A DNA stretch of 64,000 nucleotides from Acetobacteraceae bacterium (lineage in GTDB: Bacteria; Pseudomonadota; Alphaproteobacteria; Acetobacterales; Acetobacteraceae): assembly GCA_021732665.1 (NCBI GenBank), contig JAKFUL010000011.1:1-64000 (forward strand), in the 5' to 3' direction. The notes under the pieces are model-generated. The model did not search any database. It was not told the DNA's origin and was given only the letters and a program-made list of their open reading frames with translations. The translations under genes and the position numbers were made by a program. Shown here piece after piece: positions 45,720-54,517 of this stretch. Each line of letters starts with the position of its first letter. Within the stretch, counting starts at the first letter, position 1.

Positions 45720-46894
45720 GCGACGTCCTCCAAATCCCGCAGCGACTGGATCAGCGAGCCGCGCAGCAGGAATGCCCGGTGTTTCTCCAGGTTCTCCACC
45801 GTGGCGCGCATCTCGGCGAAGGCTGCCTCGCGCTTCGCCGGTTCGCGCATGTTCAGGTTGTTGCGGTTGCGCAGCGCCTGCTGCTGCACGACCTCGACGG
45901 CCACCTTGCGCCGCTGGCGCTCGTAGCGCCCGAGCAGGGCGGGGTCGGCGCCCTGGATCACCTGGGTGAGCTTCTCGGCCAGGTTGAAGGCGTCATGCAC
46001 GCCGCCATTCATGCCCATGCCGCCCAGCGGGTTGTTCACATGCGCGGCATCGCCCGCCAGCATGACACGGCCCATGACGTATTTCTCCGCCACCCGCTCA
46101 TGCACGCGATACGCCGTGCGATGATGCACCTTGTAGGGGGTGCCCGTGGGCAGCACGCCCTGCATGCGCTCCTCGATACGCTCGGGCAGCAACATGCCCT
46201 CCTCGGTCTCGGCGGGGTCGGTCGGCAGCAGCAGGCGCCAGAGGCTGGCGGTTCTGAGCAGGACGAACCATTCCTCGGGGTCGCTGATATAGGCGATGTT
46301 GGCGAGGTCGCCGATCGCCTCGTGGAAGGGGAAGCTGGTCGACAGCGTGAGGTAGATCTCGGGGATGGTCATGCCCTCGAAATTCACCCCGAGCGCGCGG
46401 CGCACGGCGGAACGCGCGCCGTCGGAGCCGATGAGCCAGGTGCCACGCACGGTTTCGCCGCTTTCCAGCGCCACATCCACACCGCCGGAATCCTGCGTCA
46501 CATCCTTCACGCAGGCACCGTACTGGAAGCTGACGTCCGGATTGGTCGCCAGCCGGTCGCGCAGCATGCGGGTCAGGCGCCATTGCTCGCATTGCAGCCG
46601 GTAGGGGTGGTTGGTGTCGTTCTTCAACACGCCGAGGTCATAGGTGGCGATCACGCCCTGCGAACGGTCGCGCACCTGCCAATAGGGGCAGACCAGGCCC
46701 TGCTCGATCATAGCATCGACCACGCCGAAGCGGCCGAGCATGTCCAGCGTGGGCGGATGGAAGGTGCTGGCGCGCAGATCATCGGGCAGGTCGGGCGATT
46801 GCTCCAGGATGGTGACCTTGATGCCGGCATCCGCCAGACAGCTTGCCGCCACCATACCCACCGGGCCCGCGCCCGCCACCAACACATGATCCAT
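45716..46894 (-). CDS. FAD-dependent aromatic hydroxylase-type monooxygenase
   Basis: A 392-residue group A flavoprotein monooxygenase: FAD-binding GAGPVG (8-13) with Glu31 ending strand 2, the DG motif GSDGARSAVR (156-165) and the GD motif LAGDAAHVNNPLGGMGMNGG (280-299). The family hydroxylates phenolic or heteroaromatic rings using NAD(P)H. It is translated together with the isochorismatase-fold hydrolase (ATGA) and is divergent from a TctC gene over 127 bases, so uptake, hydroxylation and hydrolysis of one substrate may be linked. Confidence 0.92.
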   Translation of the reverse strand: MDHVLVAGAGPVGMVAASCLADAGIKVTILEQSPDLPDDLRASTFHPPTLDMLGRFGVVDAMIEQGLVCPYWQVRDRSQGVIATYDLGVLKNDTNHPYRLQCEQWRLTRMLRDRLATNPDVSFQYGACVKDVTQDSGGVDVALESGETVRGTWLIGSDGARSAVRRALGVNFEGMTIPEIYLTLSTSFPFHEAIGDLANIAYISDPEEWFVLLRTASLWRLLLPTDPAETEEGMLLPERIEERMQGVLPTGTPYKVHHRTAYRVHERVAEKYVMGRVMLAGDAAHVNNPLGGMGMNGGVHDAFNLAEKLTQVIQGADPALLGRYERQRRKVAVEVVQQQALRNRNNLNMREPAKREAAFAEMRATVENLEKHRAFLLRGSLIQSLRDLEDVA

Positions 46895-47021
46895 GCAGAA
46901 CCCCTTGGGAAGAATAGCGATGGATTATGCCAGATGTGTGTGCGGCGCACCCCCTCTGGCGGAATGCTCTTGCACCAGGCCCGGCCGGCGCGCCACGCTT
47001 GGCGAAAATACGGAGGACAAC

Positions 47022-47990
47022 ATGCCAAGACTCGCGCGCCGCGCCCTGCTGGGTGCCGCCCTGCCCACACTCGCGCTCGCCCAGCCGACATGGCCGGAAA
47101 AGCCCTGGCGGGTGCTGGTGGGCGGCGCCGCCGGCGGCGCCTCGGACATCCTCATGCGCATTCTGGAGCCCAGCCTGCGAGAGACCCTGGCGCACAGCTT
47201 CTGGCTGGACAATCGGCCTGGTGCGGGGGGCATGCTGGCGGCGGAGATCGCCGGTGCCGCAACGCCCGATGGCTACAACTTCTTCATCAACCACATCGCC
47301 TCAAACGGCATCGGCCCGCATCTGCACCGCCGGTCGGGCGGGTTCGAGCCGAACCGGGATCTGGCCGCCGTGGCGCGCATTGCCTCGCTGCCGAACTGCA
47401 TGATCGTGCATCCCAGGCACGGTTTTCGGACCGTGGCGGATCTTGTGGCCCATCTGCGGGCCAACCCCGCGGCGGGCACCTTCGGCTCAGCCGGTGTCGG
47501 CACCTCATCGCATCTCTCCGGGGTGATGTTCGGCCAGCGCATCGGCGTGGAGTTGACCCATGTGCCCTATCGCGGCACCGCGCCGAACATGCAGGCGGTG
47601 CTGACGGGGGAAATCCTGTTCGCGATCGACAATGCGCCGGCTTCCGCCCAGCAGGTGCGCGCCGGGCTGCTGACGGCGCTGGCGGTGAGCCCGGCCCGCC
47701 GATGGTCGCAATTCCCCGATGTGCCGACGATGCAGGAGGCGGGCATCCCGGATTTCGACGTCTCCAGCTGGTATGGGCTGGTGGCGCCGGTCGCGACTGC
47801 GAGGCCGGTGATCGAGCGGCTCTCCCAGGCCGTGCTGCGGGCATTGGCGGACCCGGCTGTGGTGACGCGCCTGGCCGAGTTTGGCGCCGATGCCTGGCCG
47901 GCGGGGCCGGCGGAATACCAGGCCTTCATGATCGCCGAGGAGACGAAATGGGGGCCGATTGTGCGGGCGGCGGGGGCGACCAGGGGATAG
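47022..47990 (+). CDS. TctC/Bug-family substrate-binding protein
   Basis: A 322-residue Bug-family protein with a signal peptide (MPRLARRALLGAALPTLALAQ), VGGAAGGASDILMRIL, LDNRPGAGGMLAAEI, TPDGYNFFINHIASN and THVPYRGTAPNMQAVLTG. GGAGGA lies 6-7 bases upstream of ATG 47022; the open frame reaches further up but without a ribosome site. It is divergent from the monooxygenase operon. Its 3' end is just before the toxin-antitoxin promoter at 47994. Confidence 0.93.
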   Translation: MPRLARRALLGAALPTLALAQPTWPEKPWRVLVGGAAGGASDILMRILEPSLRETLAHSFWLDNRPGAGGMLAAEIAGAATPDGYNFFINHIASNGIGPHLHRRSGGFEPNRDLAAVARIASLPNCMIVHPRHGFRTVADLVAHLRANPAAGTFGSAGVGTSSHLSGVMFGQRIGVELTHVPYRGTAPNMQAVLTGEILFAIDNAPASAQQVRAGLLTALAVSPARRWSQFPDVPTMQEAGIPDFDVSSWYGLVAPVATARPVIERLSQAVLRALADPAVVTRLAEFGADAWPAGPAEYQAFMIAEETKWGPIVRAAGATRG

Positions 47991-47993
47991 TGG

Positions 47994-48022
47994 TTGAAAC
48001 GAAGGGCGACAGGTGACATATT
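47994..48022 (+). promoter_or_regulatory. sigma-70-type promoter of the Xre/RES operon
   Basis: TTGAAA (47994-47999; 5 of 6 to the -35 consensus), 17-base spacer, CATATT (48017-48022; 4 of 6 to the -10 consensus). Transcription would begin near 48029, about 27 bases ahead of the antitoxin ATG. The left arm of an inverted repeat lies between the two boxes. This is the best-defined promoter in the window. Confidence 0.6.
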
Positions 48023-48042
48023 TCATCGCGACACTTGTCGCC
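48005..48042. promoter_or_regulatory. inverted-repeat operator of the Xre/RES operon
   Basis: GGCGACAGGTG (48005-48015) is mirrored by CACTTGTCGCC (48032-48042), 10 of 11 positions complementary, with 16 bases between. The arms flank the -10 box, so binding would block RNA polymerase. Antitoxins of Xre/RES pairs are known to repress their own promoters by binding inverted repeats, which makes this a strong candidate for autoregulation. Confidence 0.6.
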
Positions 48043-48055
48043 AATGGAGTCCACC

Positions 48056-48475
48056 ATGAGCCTCACGCTTGACCCGCATGAACTGGACCAGAGCTCGCCG
48101 CTGGAAGCGCATGAGATGGTCAGCCGCGGCCTGCCCGTCTCGGCGCTCACGCGGCTGGTGGGCCGGCTTGCGGCGTTGCGTGAGCCCGCGGCACTGGAAA
48201 AGGCGCTGGGCATGAGCATCCGCACCTACCAGCGCCACAAGGAAACGCCGGACAAGCCGCTCAGCCAGGAGCAGGGCGGCCGGGTCTGGAAATTCGCCGA
48301 AATCCTGGCCGAGGCCACCACGGTGCTGGGCAGCCAGACCGCCGCCGAGGCCTGGCTGGCGCAGCCCGCGCTGGGGCTGGATGGCCGCGTGCCGCTGGAC
48401 CTGCTGGGCACGCCCATGGGCATGTCGGCGGTGGAAACCCTGCTGGGGCGGATGCGCCACGGCGTCTATACGTGA
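48056..48475 (+). CDS. Xre/MbcA/ParS-type antitoxin (DUF2384)
   Basis: A 139-residue antitoxin: N-terminal helix-turn-helix-like region with RGLPVSALTRLV and LGMSIRTYQRHKETPDKPLSQEQGGRVWKFAEIL, then the C-terminal toxin-binding domain AWLAQPALGLDGRVPLDLLGTPMGMSAVETLLGRM typical of the family. It neutralises the RES toxin encoded next and should bind the operator upstream. GGAG (48046-48049) precedes ATG 48056; ATG 48044 is a less likely start. Its stop overlaps the toxin start (GTGA). Confidence 0.93.
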   Translation: MSLTLDPHELDQSSPLEAHEMVSRGLPVSALTRLVGRLAALREPAALEKALGMSIRTYQRHKETPDKPLSQEQGGRVWKFAEILAEATTVLGSQTAAEAWLAQPALGLDGRVPLDLLGTPMGMSAVETLLGRMRHGVYT

Positions 48476-48981
48476 CGCCCCTGCCGCCGCCACTGGGCGA
48501 CGGCGCGTGGATGGCCTGGCGGATCGACACCGCCGAATTCGCATCGGTCTGGGACAGCGGCGAGGGCGCGCATCGCTTCGGCGGCCGCTGGAACCGCGAG
48601 GGCACGCGGGCGGTGTATTGCGCGCTGGACCCTGCCACGGCGATTCTGGAAGTGGCGGTGCACAAGGGTTTCCACGCCATGGATGTGGTGCCGCATGTCC
48701 TGAGCCAGGCCCGCATCGCCGACCCCGCCGCCATCCATGTCGTGGTACCCGGGGACGTGCCCAACCCGAACTGGCTGCGGCCGGGTTTTCCCTCCGCCGG
48801 GCAGCAGGGGTTCGGCGATGCGCTGCTGGCGGCCCATGCCTTCGTGCTGCTGCCCAGCACCGTCTCCGCCTCTAGCTGGAACCTGGTCTTCGATCCTGGC
48901 CGGGCGACGGGGCTCTACGCGCTGGTGGCGCAGGGGAGGTTTGCGCTGGATGGCCGGCTGAACCCGCCCGCGCCGCGCTGA
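48472..48981 (+). CDS. RES-domain toxin (NAD+-consuming)
   Basis: A 169-residue RES toxin. The name-giving polar residues are visible: Arg17 (AWRID), Arg39 (FGGRWNREG), Tyr49 (AVYCALD), Glu60 (ILEVAVHKG) and a Ser cluster at 132-135 (VSASSWNLVFDP). Characterised members degrade NAD+ by hydrolysis or phosphorolysis, lowering cellular NAD+ until the antitoxin returns. It starts at GTG 48472 overlapping the antitoxin stop (GTGA). Directly downstream are a nitrilase-fold amidohydrolase and NAD kinase, a suggestive neighbourhood. Confidence 0.93.
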   Translation: MTPLPPPLGDGAWMAWRIDTAEFASVWDSGEGAHRFGGRWNREGTRAVYCALDPATAILEVAVHKGFHAMDVVPHVLSQARIADPAAIHVVVPGDVPNPNWLRPGFPSAGQQGFGDALLAAHAFVLLPSTVSASSWNLVFDPGRATGLYALVAQGRFALDGRLNPPAPR

Positions 48982-49042
48982 ACCGGCTTGCCGCAGGGGC
49001 CACAAACGCGCTTCATGCGCCCGGAAGAAGTGAGGTTGCGTG

Positions 49043-49882
49043 ATGCGCATCAGCGTCATCCAGATGAACCAGGGCAGTGACAAGCAGGCCAACCTGGACC
49101 AGGCGCGCCGCCTGATCGAGGGCGCGCTGGCCGCCGACCGGCCGGACCTCGTCTCCCTGCCCGAGACCTGGACCAACCTCGGCGGCGGGCGCGAGGCGCG
49201 GGAGGCGGCGGCGGAACTCCTGCCCGAACCCGGCGGCAGTGGCGGGCCGGCCTATGAATTCCTGCGCTCGGTGGCGGTGGCGAATGGCATCACCGTGCAT
49301 GGCGGCAGCATGATCGAGCGTGGGCCGGAAAAGCTGTTCAACACGACGGTCGTTTTCGACGGCACCGGCGCCGAGATCGCCCGCTACAGAAAAATTCATC
49401 TGTTCGATATCACCGGGCCGGATGGCACTGGGTATCGCGAAAGCGCGCTGTATGGCGGGGGCGACCGCCTCGTCACCTGCCAGGTCGGCGATGTCACGCT
49501 GGGGCTGACCATCTGCTACGATATGCGGTTTTCTGAGCAATACATGGCGCTCAGGCGCCTGGGCGCCGATGTCATCTTCGTCCCCAGCAACTTCACCCTG
49601 CAAACCGGCAAGGATCATTGGGAGGTGATGCTCCGCACCCGCGCCATCGAGAGCCAATGCTGGATCGCAGCCGCGGCGAGCTGGGGCGGGTATGATGAGC
49701 GCGGCGCCACGCGCTTCGTCTATGGTCATTCGCTGGTGGCCGACCCCTGGGGCCATGTGGTGGCCAAGGCCAGCGACGGGCAGGGCTGGGCCACGGCGCG
49801 CATCGACCCCGCCGTCACCGCGCGGGTGCGGCGCGACATGCCGGTGCTGGAGCACCGGCAGGCCCGGCGCCTCGCCCTTTGA
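49043..49882 (+). CDS. carbon-nitrogen hydrolase (nitrilase superfamily, Nit type)
   Basis: A 279-residue nitrilase-fold amidohydrolase with the Glu-Lys-Cys triad: Glu41 (SLPETWTN), Lys117 (RYRKIHLFD) and Cys158 ([10 protein letters not shown]). The segment layout ([29 protein letters not shown]) is that of the Nit1/Nit2/omega-amidase branch, which removes amide nitrogen from deaminated glutathione or omega-amido acids. I take ATG 49043, with GAGG seven bases upstream, rather than GTG 49040. Its stop overlaps the TTG start of NAD kinase. It lies 61 bases after the RES toxin. Confidence 0.92.
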   Translation: MRISVIQMNQGSDKQANLDQARRLIEGALAADRPDLVSLPETWTNLGGGREAREAAAELLPEPGGSGGPAYEFLRSVAVANGITVHGGSMIERGPEKLFNTTVVFDGTGAEIARYRKIHLFDITGPDGTGYRESALYGGGDRLVTCQVGDVTLGLTICYDMRFSEQYMALRRLGADVIFVPSNFTLQTGKDHWEVMLRTRAIESQCWIAAAASWGGYDERGATRFVYGHSLVADPWGHVVAKASDGQGWATARIDPAVTARVRRDMPVLEHRQARRLAL

Positions 49883-50646
49883 GCACCGGCCAGCGCATCG
49901 CCATCCTCGCCGGCAGCTCGGACACCGCGCAGGCGGCGCGAGAGCGGCTGGTGACGCTCTATGGCGATTGCCCGCCGGAGCAGGCGACGGCGCTGGTGGC
50001 ACTCGGCGGCGATGGCTTCATGCTGGAGACGCAGCATCGCTACCTCGGCCGCAACCTGCCGGTCTACGGGATGAATCGCGGCTCGGTCGGCTTCCTGATG
50101 AATGCCTATCGGGAGGAAAACCTGTTCGAGCGGGTGGCGTCGGCGCAATCGGCCAATCTCCACCCGTTGCGGATGCGCGCGCATACCGCCAACGCCACCC
50201 ATGCCGCGCTGGCGATCAACGAGGTCTCGCTGCTGCGCGAGACGCGGCAGACCGCCAAGCTGCGGATCCTCGTGGATGGCAAGGAGCGGCTGGCGGAGCT
50301 GGCCTGCGACGGCATCCTGATTTCCACGCCGGCGGGCAGCACGGCCTATAACCTCTCGGCGCAGGGGCCGATCGTGCCGCTTTCTGCCAATCTTCTGCCG
50401 CTGACGCCGATCTCGCCCTTCCGCCCCCGGCGCTGGCGCGGCGCGCTGCTGCCGAGTGACGCGCGGGTGGTGTTCGAGGTGCTGGAGCCGGAAAAACGCC
50501 CGGTGGCGGCGGTGGCCGACTATACCGAGGTGCGCGACGTGCGGCGGGTGGAGGTGCGCGAGGACCGCTCCATCACGCTGACCTTGCTGTTCGACCCCGA
50601 CACCAACCTCTCCGAACGCATCCTGGCCGAGCAGTTCGCGGTGTGA
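49879..50646 (+). CDS. nadK: NAD kinase
   Basis: A 255-residue NAD kinase: ATP/NAD-binding GGDG (43-46, [11 protein letters not shown]), [56 protein letters not shown]. It phosphorylates NAD+ to NADP+. The start is TTG 49879, overlapping the stop of the preceding hydrolase (TTGA); no ATG or GTG lies at a position giving the family N-terminus, so the rare start and coupling probably limit its level. The next gene overlaps it as GTGA. Confidence 0.93.
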   Translation: MSTGQRIAILAGSSDTAQAARERLVTLYGDCPPEQATALVALGGDGFMLETQHRYLGRNLPVYGMNRGSVGFLMNAYREENLFERVASAQSANLHPLRMRAHTANATHAALAINEVSLLRETRQTAKLRILVDGKERLAELACDGILISTPAGSTAYNLSAQGPIVPLSANLLPLTPISPFRPRRWRGALLPSDARVVFEVLEPEKRPVAAVADYTEVRDVRRVEVREDRSITLTLLFDPDTNLSERILAEQFAV

Positions 50647-51809
50647 AGGGCGATGCCCGGCTGATCTGGACCATCGCGGTGACCCAGATGGTCGGCTGGG
50701 GCACGTTGTTCACGCCCTTTGCCCTGATGGTGGGGCCGATGGAGGAGGAGCTCGGCTTCTCCCGCGGGGCGATTTCGGGGGCCTTCACCCTGGGGCTGCT
50801 GGTCTCGGGCGCCGCGGCGGTGCCGCTGGGGCGCTTCGTGGACCGGCATGGCGGGCGCGGACCCATCGCCTGGGGAGGGCTGGCGGGTGCTGCGCTGCTG
50901 GCCTGCTGGAGCCAGGTGGAGAGCCTGGGCGCGCTCTATGCCGTGTGGTTCGCGCTGGGGCTGGCGCATGCGGCGGCGCTGTGGGGTTCGGCCATGGCGG
51001 TGATGATGGCGGCGGCGCGCGAGCCGGTGCGCTCGATCACCGCGATCACCTTCATCACCGGCTTCACCGGGACGGTGTTCCTGCCGCTGATCTCCCTGCT
51101 GATCGAGGCGTTGGGTTGGCGCGGGGCGCTGCTGGCGCTGGCCGCGCTGCAGGCGCTGCCCACGCCGATGGCGTTGTGGGGGCTGCCGCGGATGCAGCGC
51201 GGCAGGGTGCGTCCGCCGCCGGTCAGGCTGGGGCCGGTGTTGCGGCGCCCAGCCTTCATCGGGCTTGCGGTGTGCCTGGCGGCGCATGCCTTCATCGGGG
51301 TGGGGCTGGGGGTGCATCTCATCCTGCTGCTGCGCGAGCGGGGGATCGCCGAGGGCTGGGTGATCGCGCTCGTCGCCCTGCACGGGCCATTCCAGGTGGC
51401 GGCGCGGGCGGTGCTGTTCGTGCTCGGTGCGCGGGTGCCGGTGGTGTCGGTGGGGGTCTTCGCGGCCGCGCTGCTGCCGGTCGGGCTGACATTGTTGTGG
51501 CTGGGCGGCGACCAGACCTGGTGGCTGCTGGGCTTCGTGCTGTGCTGGGCGATGGCGGATGGGCTGATGACCATCGTGCGCGCCGCCGCCCCGGCGGAGC
51601 TGCTGGGGCGGGAGGGCTATGGCGCCATCACCGGGGCGCTCAGCACCTCGGCCGTGCTGCCGCGCGCGCTGGCGCCCTGGGCGCTGGCGCTGGTGTGGCA
51701 GTGGAGCGGCGGCTATTGGCTGGTGCCCGGCCTGCTGGCGGCCGTGGGGGTGGTGGCGCTGGCGGGATTTCTGGTGGCGCGCGGCGATCAGCGCGCGGCG
51801 GCACCGTAA
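50643..51809 (+). CDS. MFS transporter
   Basis: A 388-residue MFS protein with 12 predicted hydrophobic segments. The start is GTG 50643 in a GTGA overlap with the NAD kinase stop. Recognisable parts are [35 protein letters not shown] and the loop-like [15 protein letters not shown], as in monocarboxylate-type and related permeases. It is the last gene of the nitrilase-NAD kinase-MFS unit. Substrate unknown. Its 3' end overlaps the small lipoprotein gene on the opposite strand by 22 bases. Confidence 0.88.
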   Translation: MKGDARLIWTIAVTQMVGWGTLFTPFALMVGPMEEELGFSRGAISGAFTLGLLVSGAAAVPLGRFVDRHGGRGPIAWGGLAGAALLACWSQVESLGALYAVWFALGLAHAAALWGSAMAVMMAAAREPVRSITAITFITGFTGTVFLPLISLLIEALGWRGALLALAALQALPTPMALWGLPRMQRGRVRPPPVRLGPVLRRPAFIGLAVCLAAHAFIGVGLGVHLILLLRERGIAEGWVIALVALHGPFQVAARAVLFVLGARVPVVSVGVFAAALLPVGLTLLWLGGDQTWWLLGFVLCWAMADGLMTIVRAAAPAELLGREGYGAITGALSTSAVLPRALAPWALALVWQWSGGYWLVPGLLAAVGVVALAGFLVARGDQRAAAP

Positions 51810-51937
51810 TAGGTGCCGATGCCGCCGCCGATGCTCAGCGTGGGGCCGCTGGCGCGCGCCGCCCGCGGCTCGTCATCGCGCGGCGGATTGGCGGCGCAGC
51901 CGGCCAGGGCAAGTGCAAGCAGGAGTGTGAACCGCAT
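51788..51937 (-). CDS. 49-residue mini-lipoprotein
   Basis: A 49-residue frame with a full lipoprotein signal (MRFTLLLALALAGCAANPP; lipobox ALAGC, Cys14) followed by a short basic/acidic linker and a Gly-rich tail ([16 protein letters not shown]). The tail resembles the end of the larger lipoprotein at 27966 (STVGLGGNTDR). It lies 23 bases after the C39-like peptidase gene on the same strand and overlaps the convergent MFS gene by 22 bases. Too short for many gene finders, but the signal is textbook. Function unknown. Confidence 0.65.
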   Translation of the reverse strand: MRFTLLLALALAGCAANPPRDDEPRAARASGPTLSIGGGIGTYYGAAAR

Positions 51938-51960
51938 GGCCGGGATATGGCCCCGCAGGC

Positions 51961-52572
51961 TCAGCGCGGCAACAGCATGCCGCGGCCGGCGAAGAAGCGG
52001 CCGAATTGCCGGGGGGTGAGGCGGACATCGCGCCGCGTCGCCACGCTGTCGCCCGAGGGGTTGTGGAAGCGCAATCGCCCCATCGGATCCACCCCGAAGA
52101 CCAGCACCAGATGCCCGCCGCGCCCGGGCGGGGCCTGTTCCGGCCGGCGGATGGCGGGGTGGACCGAGGCGATGATCATGTGGCGGCCCAGAAGCCCGGC
52201 CAGCTTTCCGGCGGTGAGATCCACGCGCGTCTTGGCCGCGATTCCCTGGGTTTCCAGCCAGGCCACGGCGCCGGCATAGATCAGGCCCTTGATGCCCTGG
52301 GGTGTCTCGACATAGCCGCCATGGCGCTGCACCAGGCGGCGCAGACTGTGGATGGGGAAGATTTCGCCGCGCGCCGCCATGGCCATCTTCAGGCAGGCCA
52401 TGCCGCAGAGGTGGTCGGCCCAAAGAGCGTATTGGGCTGCGCTGGCGGCACCGCTTTCAGGCCAGAGCGGGTCGGTTTCGGCGGGCCGCCCGGCGAGAAA
52501 GGCCCGCACCAGCCGCGGGCTTTCCCATTGCGCGAAATAGGGCGGTGCTACGCCTGATCGTTGAGGTGGCAT
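51961..52572 (-). CDS. C39-like (Peptidase_C39_2) cysteine peptidase domain protein
   Basis: A 203-residue protein with the papain-like C39 pattern: Cys56 in YALWADHLCGMACLKM, His154 in RGGHLVLVFGVD and Asn171 in RFHNPSGD. This branch often acts as a peptidase or amidase rather than on bacteriocin leaders. No signal peptide is evident, so it is probably cytosolic. Its start (52572) lies inside the end of the ABC ATPase gene (25-base overlap), which ties it to the peptide-type importer; it may cleave the imported ligand. Confidence 0.82.
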   Translation of the reverse strand: MPPQRSGVAPPYFAQWESPRLVRAFLAGRPAETDPLWPESGAASAAQYALWADHLCGMACLKMAMAARGEIFPIHSLRRLVQRHGGYVETPQGIKGLIYAGAVAWLETQGIAAKTRVDLTAGKLAGLLGRHMIIASVHPAIRRPEQAPPGRGGHLVLVFGVDPMGRLRFHNPSGDSVATRRDVRLTPRQFGRFFAGRGMLLPR

Positions 52573-53546
52573 GCGGAGAGATGGCCGGGCGCGATCTCCC
52601 GCAGCGCCGGGCGCTCCTGCCCGCAGCGCGGCATGGCATGCGGGCAGCGGGGGTGGAAATGACAGCCCTTGGGCGGGTTGAGCGGCGAGGGAATTTCGCC
52701 CTGCACCACGTTGAAGGCGCGCTTGCGGGCCTCGATCCGCGGCACGGCGGAGAGCAGCGATTGCGTATAGGGGTGGTTGGCGCGGGCGAAGATCTCTTCG
52801 GAGGGCGCCTGCTCGACCACGCGTCCCAGATACATGATCACCACGCGGTCGGAGAGGTGTTCGACCACGCCCAGGTCATGGCTGATGAAGAGGTAGGTCA
52901 GGTCCAGGTCGCGGCGCAAATCCATGAACAGGTTCAGGATTTGCGCCTGAATCGAGACGTCGAGCGCCGCCACCGCCTCGTCGCAGACAATGAATTCGGG
53001 CTGCACGGCGAGCGCGCGGGCGATGCCGATGCGCTGGCGTTGCCCGCCCGAGAACTGGTGCGGGTAACGCTCCTTGAAGGCGGGGTCGAGGCCGGCGCGG
53101 CGCATCTGCGCGTCCACATAAGCCGGCCATTCGGAGCGGTTGGTCATGCCGTGGTAGAGCGGCGCCTCGCCCACGATCATCTCCACCTTCATGCGCGGGT
53201 TGAGTGAGGCGTAGGGGTCCTGGAAGATCATCTGGGTGCGGAGCTTGGCTTCGCGCCCCGCGCTGTCGGACAGGCTTTTGGTATTGGCGCCGCGCCAGAA
53301 CATCTCCCCCGCCGTGGGCGTCATGATGCCGGCGACCATGCGGCCCAGGGTGGATTTGCCGCAGCCGGATTCGCCGACGAGGCCGACAACCTCGCCCTTG
53401 CGGATGGCGAGGTCCACGCCGTCCACGGCATGGACGATCTCCTCCTGCATCGGCGCGCCCAGCTTCTTCAGCACGCGGCCGGCGAGGTCGAGCTTCTTCT
53501 CGAAGCGCTTGGTCAAGCCGCGCAGCTCGATAATGGTGTCGCTCAT
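52548..53546 (-). CDS. Dpp/Opp-type ABC transporter ATPase (OppF/DppF)
   Basis: A 332-residue ATPase: Walker A GESGCGKS (58-65), signature FSGGQRQRIGIARAL, Walker B FIVCDEAVAALDV, then the C-terminal oligopeptide-transporter domain with GCHFHPRCPHAMPRC, the Cys cluster known to carry an Fe-S centre in related proteins. It pairs with the preceding ATPase, whose stop overlaps its start (ATGA), to energise a peptide/nickel/opine-type importer. One change: Ala instead of Pro-Thr in the usual DEPxSALDV. Confidence 0.94.
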   Translation of the reverse strand: MSDTIIELRGLTKRFEKKLDLAGRVLKKLGAPMQEEIVHAVDGVDLAIRKGEVVGLVGESGCGKSTLGRMVAGIMTPTAGEMFWRGANTKSLSDSAGREAKLRTQMIFQDPYASLNPRMKVEMIVGEAPLYHGMTNRSEWPAYVDAQMRRAGLDPAFKERYPHQFSGGQRQRIGIARALAVQPEFIVCDEAVAALDVSIQAQILNLFMDLRRDLDLTYLFISHDLGVVEHLSDRVVIMYLGRVVEQAPSEEIFARANHPYTQSLLSAVPRIEARKRAFNVVQGEIPSPLNPPKGCHFHPRCPHAMPRCGQERPALREIAPGHLSACHLNDQA

Positions 53547-54517
53547 GCCGGCAGGGTCTCGAGATGGGGGTGGACGCAGCGGGCGAAGCGGCCGGGGGCG
53601 AGTTCGGCCAGCGCGGGCATGGTCTCGCAGGCGCCGTCGGCCCGCTCGCAGCGCGTCTTGAAGGCGCAGCCGGGCGGCAGGGACATCAGGCTGGGCGTGG
53701 TGCCGGGGATTTGCCGCAAGGCCACGCCGCGCTTGTTGCGGCTGGGAACGGAGCCGATGAGGCCGTGCGTGTAGGGGTGGAAGGGCACGTCCAGCACCTG
53801 GTCGACCGAGCCCTGCTCGACGATGCGGCCGGCATACATCACCGCGATGTCGTCGGCGAGGCCGGCCACCACGGAGAGATCATGGGTGATCCAGATCAGG
53901 CTGGTGCCGGTGTTGGCGGCCAGCTTTTGCACTTCGGCCAGGATTTGGCCCTGGATGGTGACGTCCAACGCCGTGGTCGGCTCGTCGGCGATGATCAGGT
54001 CCGGCTGATGCAACAGCGCGATGGCGATGGCGACCCGTTGCCGCATGCCGCCGGAGAATTGGTGCGGGTAGGATTTCAGCCGCTCATCGGGGCTGGGGAT
54101 GCCGACCATGCCGAGCGTGTCGCGCGCCCGCTGCCGCGCGGTTTCGCGGTCCACCTTCTGGTGCGCCTGCACGGTCTCGATCATCTGGGTGTCGACGCGC
54201 AGCACCGGGTTGAGCGTCATCATCGGGTCCTGGAAGATCATGGCGATGCGGTTGCCGCGCAGGTCGCGCAGCTCCTCCTCGCCCATCCCCACCAGGTTGC
54301 GGCCCTTGAACAGGATTTCGCCGGAGACGATGCGGCCGGGGGCATCGACGAGGCCGATGACGGAAAAGCCGGTGACGGTCTTGCCCGAGCCGGATTCACC
54401 GACCAGGCCCATGACCTTGCCGCGGCCGACGGTGAAGGAGACGTCCTCCACCGCGCGCACCACCCCCGCCCGCGTGAAGAAATGCGTGCTGAGGCCTTTG
54501 ACTTCGAGCGTATTCAC
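53543..54517 (-). CDS. Dpp/Opp-type ABC transporter ATPase (OppD/DppD)
   Basis: A 324-residue ATPase with Walker A GESGSGKT (40-47), signature [16 protein letters not shown], Walker [14 protein letters not shown] and the C-terminal region [15 protein letters not shown]. It is the D-type subunit and forms a heterodimer with the next gene product. ATGA overlaps link it to the DppC-type gene before and the DppF-type gene after. Confidence 0.95.
   Translation of the reverse strand: MNTLEVKGLSTHFFTRAGVVRAVEDVSFTVGRGKVMGLVGESGSGKTVTGFSVIGLVDAPGRIVSGEILFKGRNLVGMGEEELRDLRGNRIAMIFQDPMMTLNPVLRVDTQMIETVQAHQKVDRETARQRARDTLGMVGIPSPDERLKSYPHQFSGGMRQRVAIAIALLHQPDLIIADEPTTALDVTIQGQILAEVQKLAANTGTSLIWITHDLSVVAGLADDIAVMYAGRIVEQGSVDQVLDVPFHPYTHGLIGSVPSRNKRGVALRQIPGTTPSLMSLPPGCAFKTRCERADGACETMPALAELAPGRFARCVHPHLETLPA

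Noticed and set aside
52548-52572. A shorter start for the C39-like gene to avoid overlap with the ATPase gene
   Set aside because: No alternative Met, GTG or TTG with a ribosome site precedes the conserved region; 25-base overlap is acceptable in this tightly packed operon.
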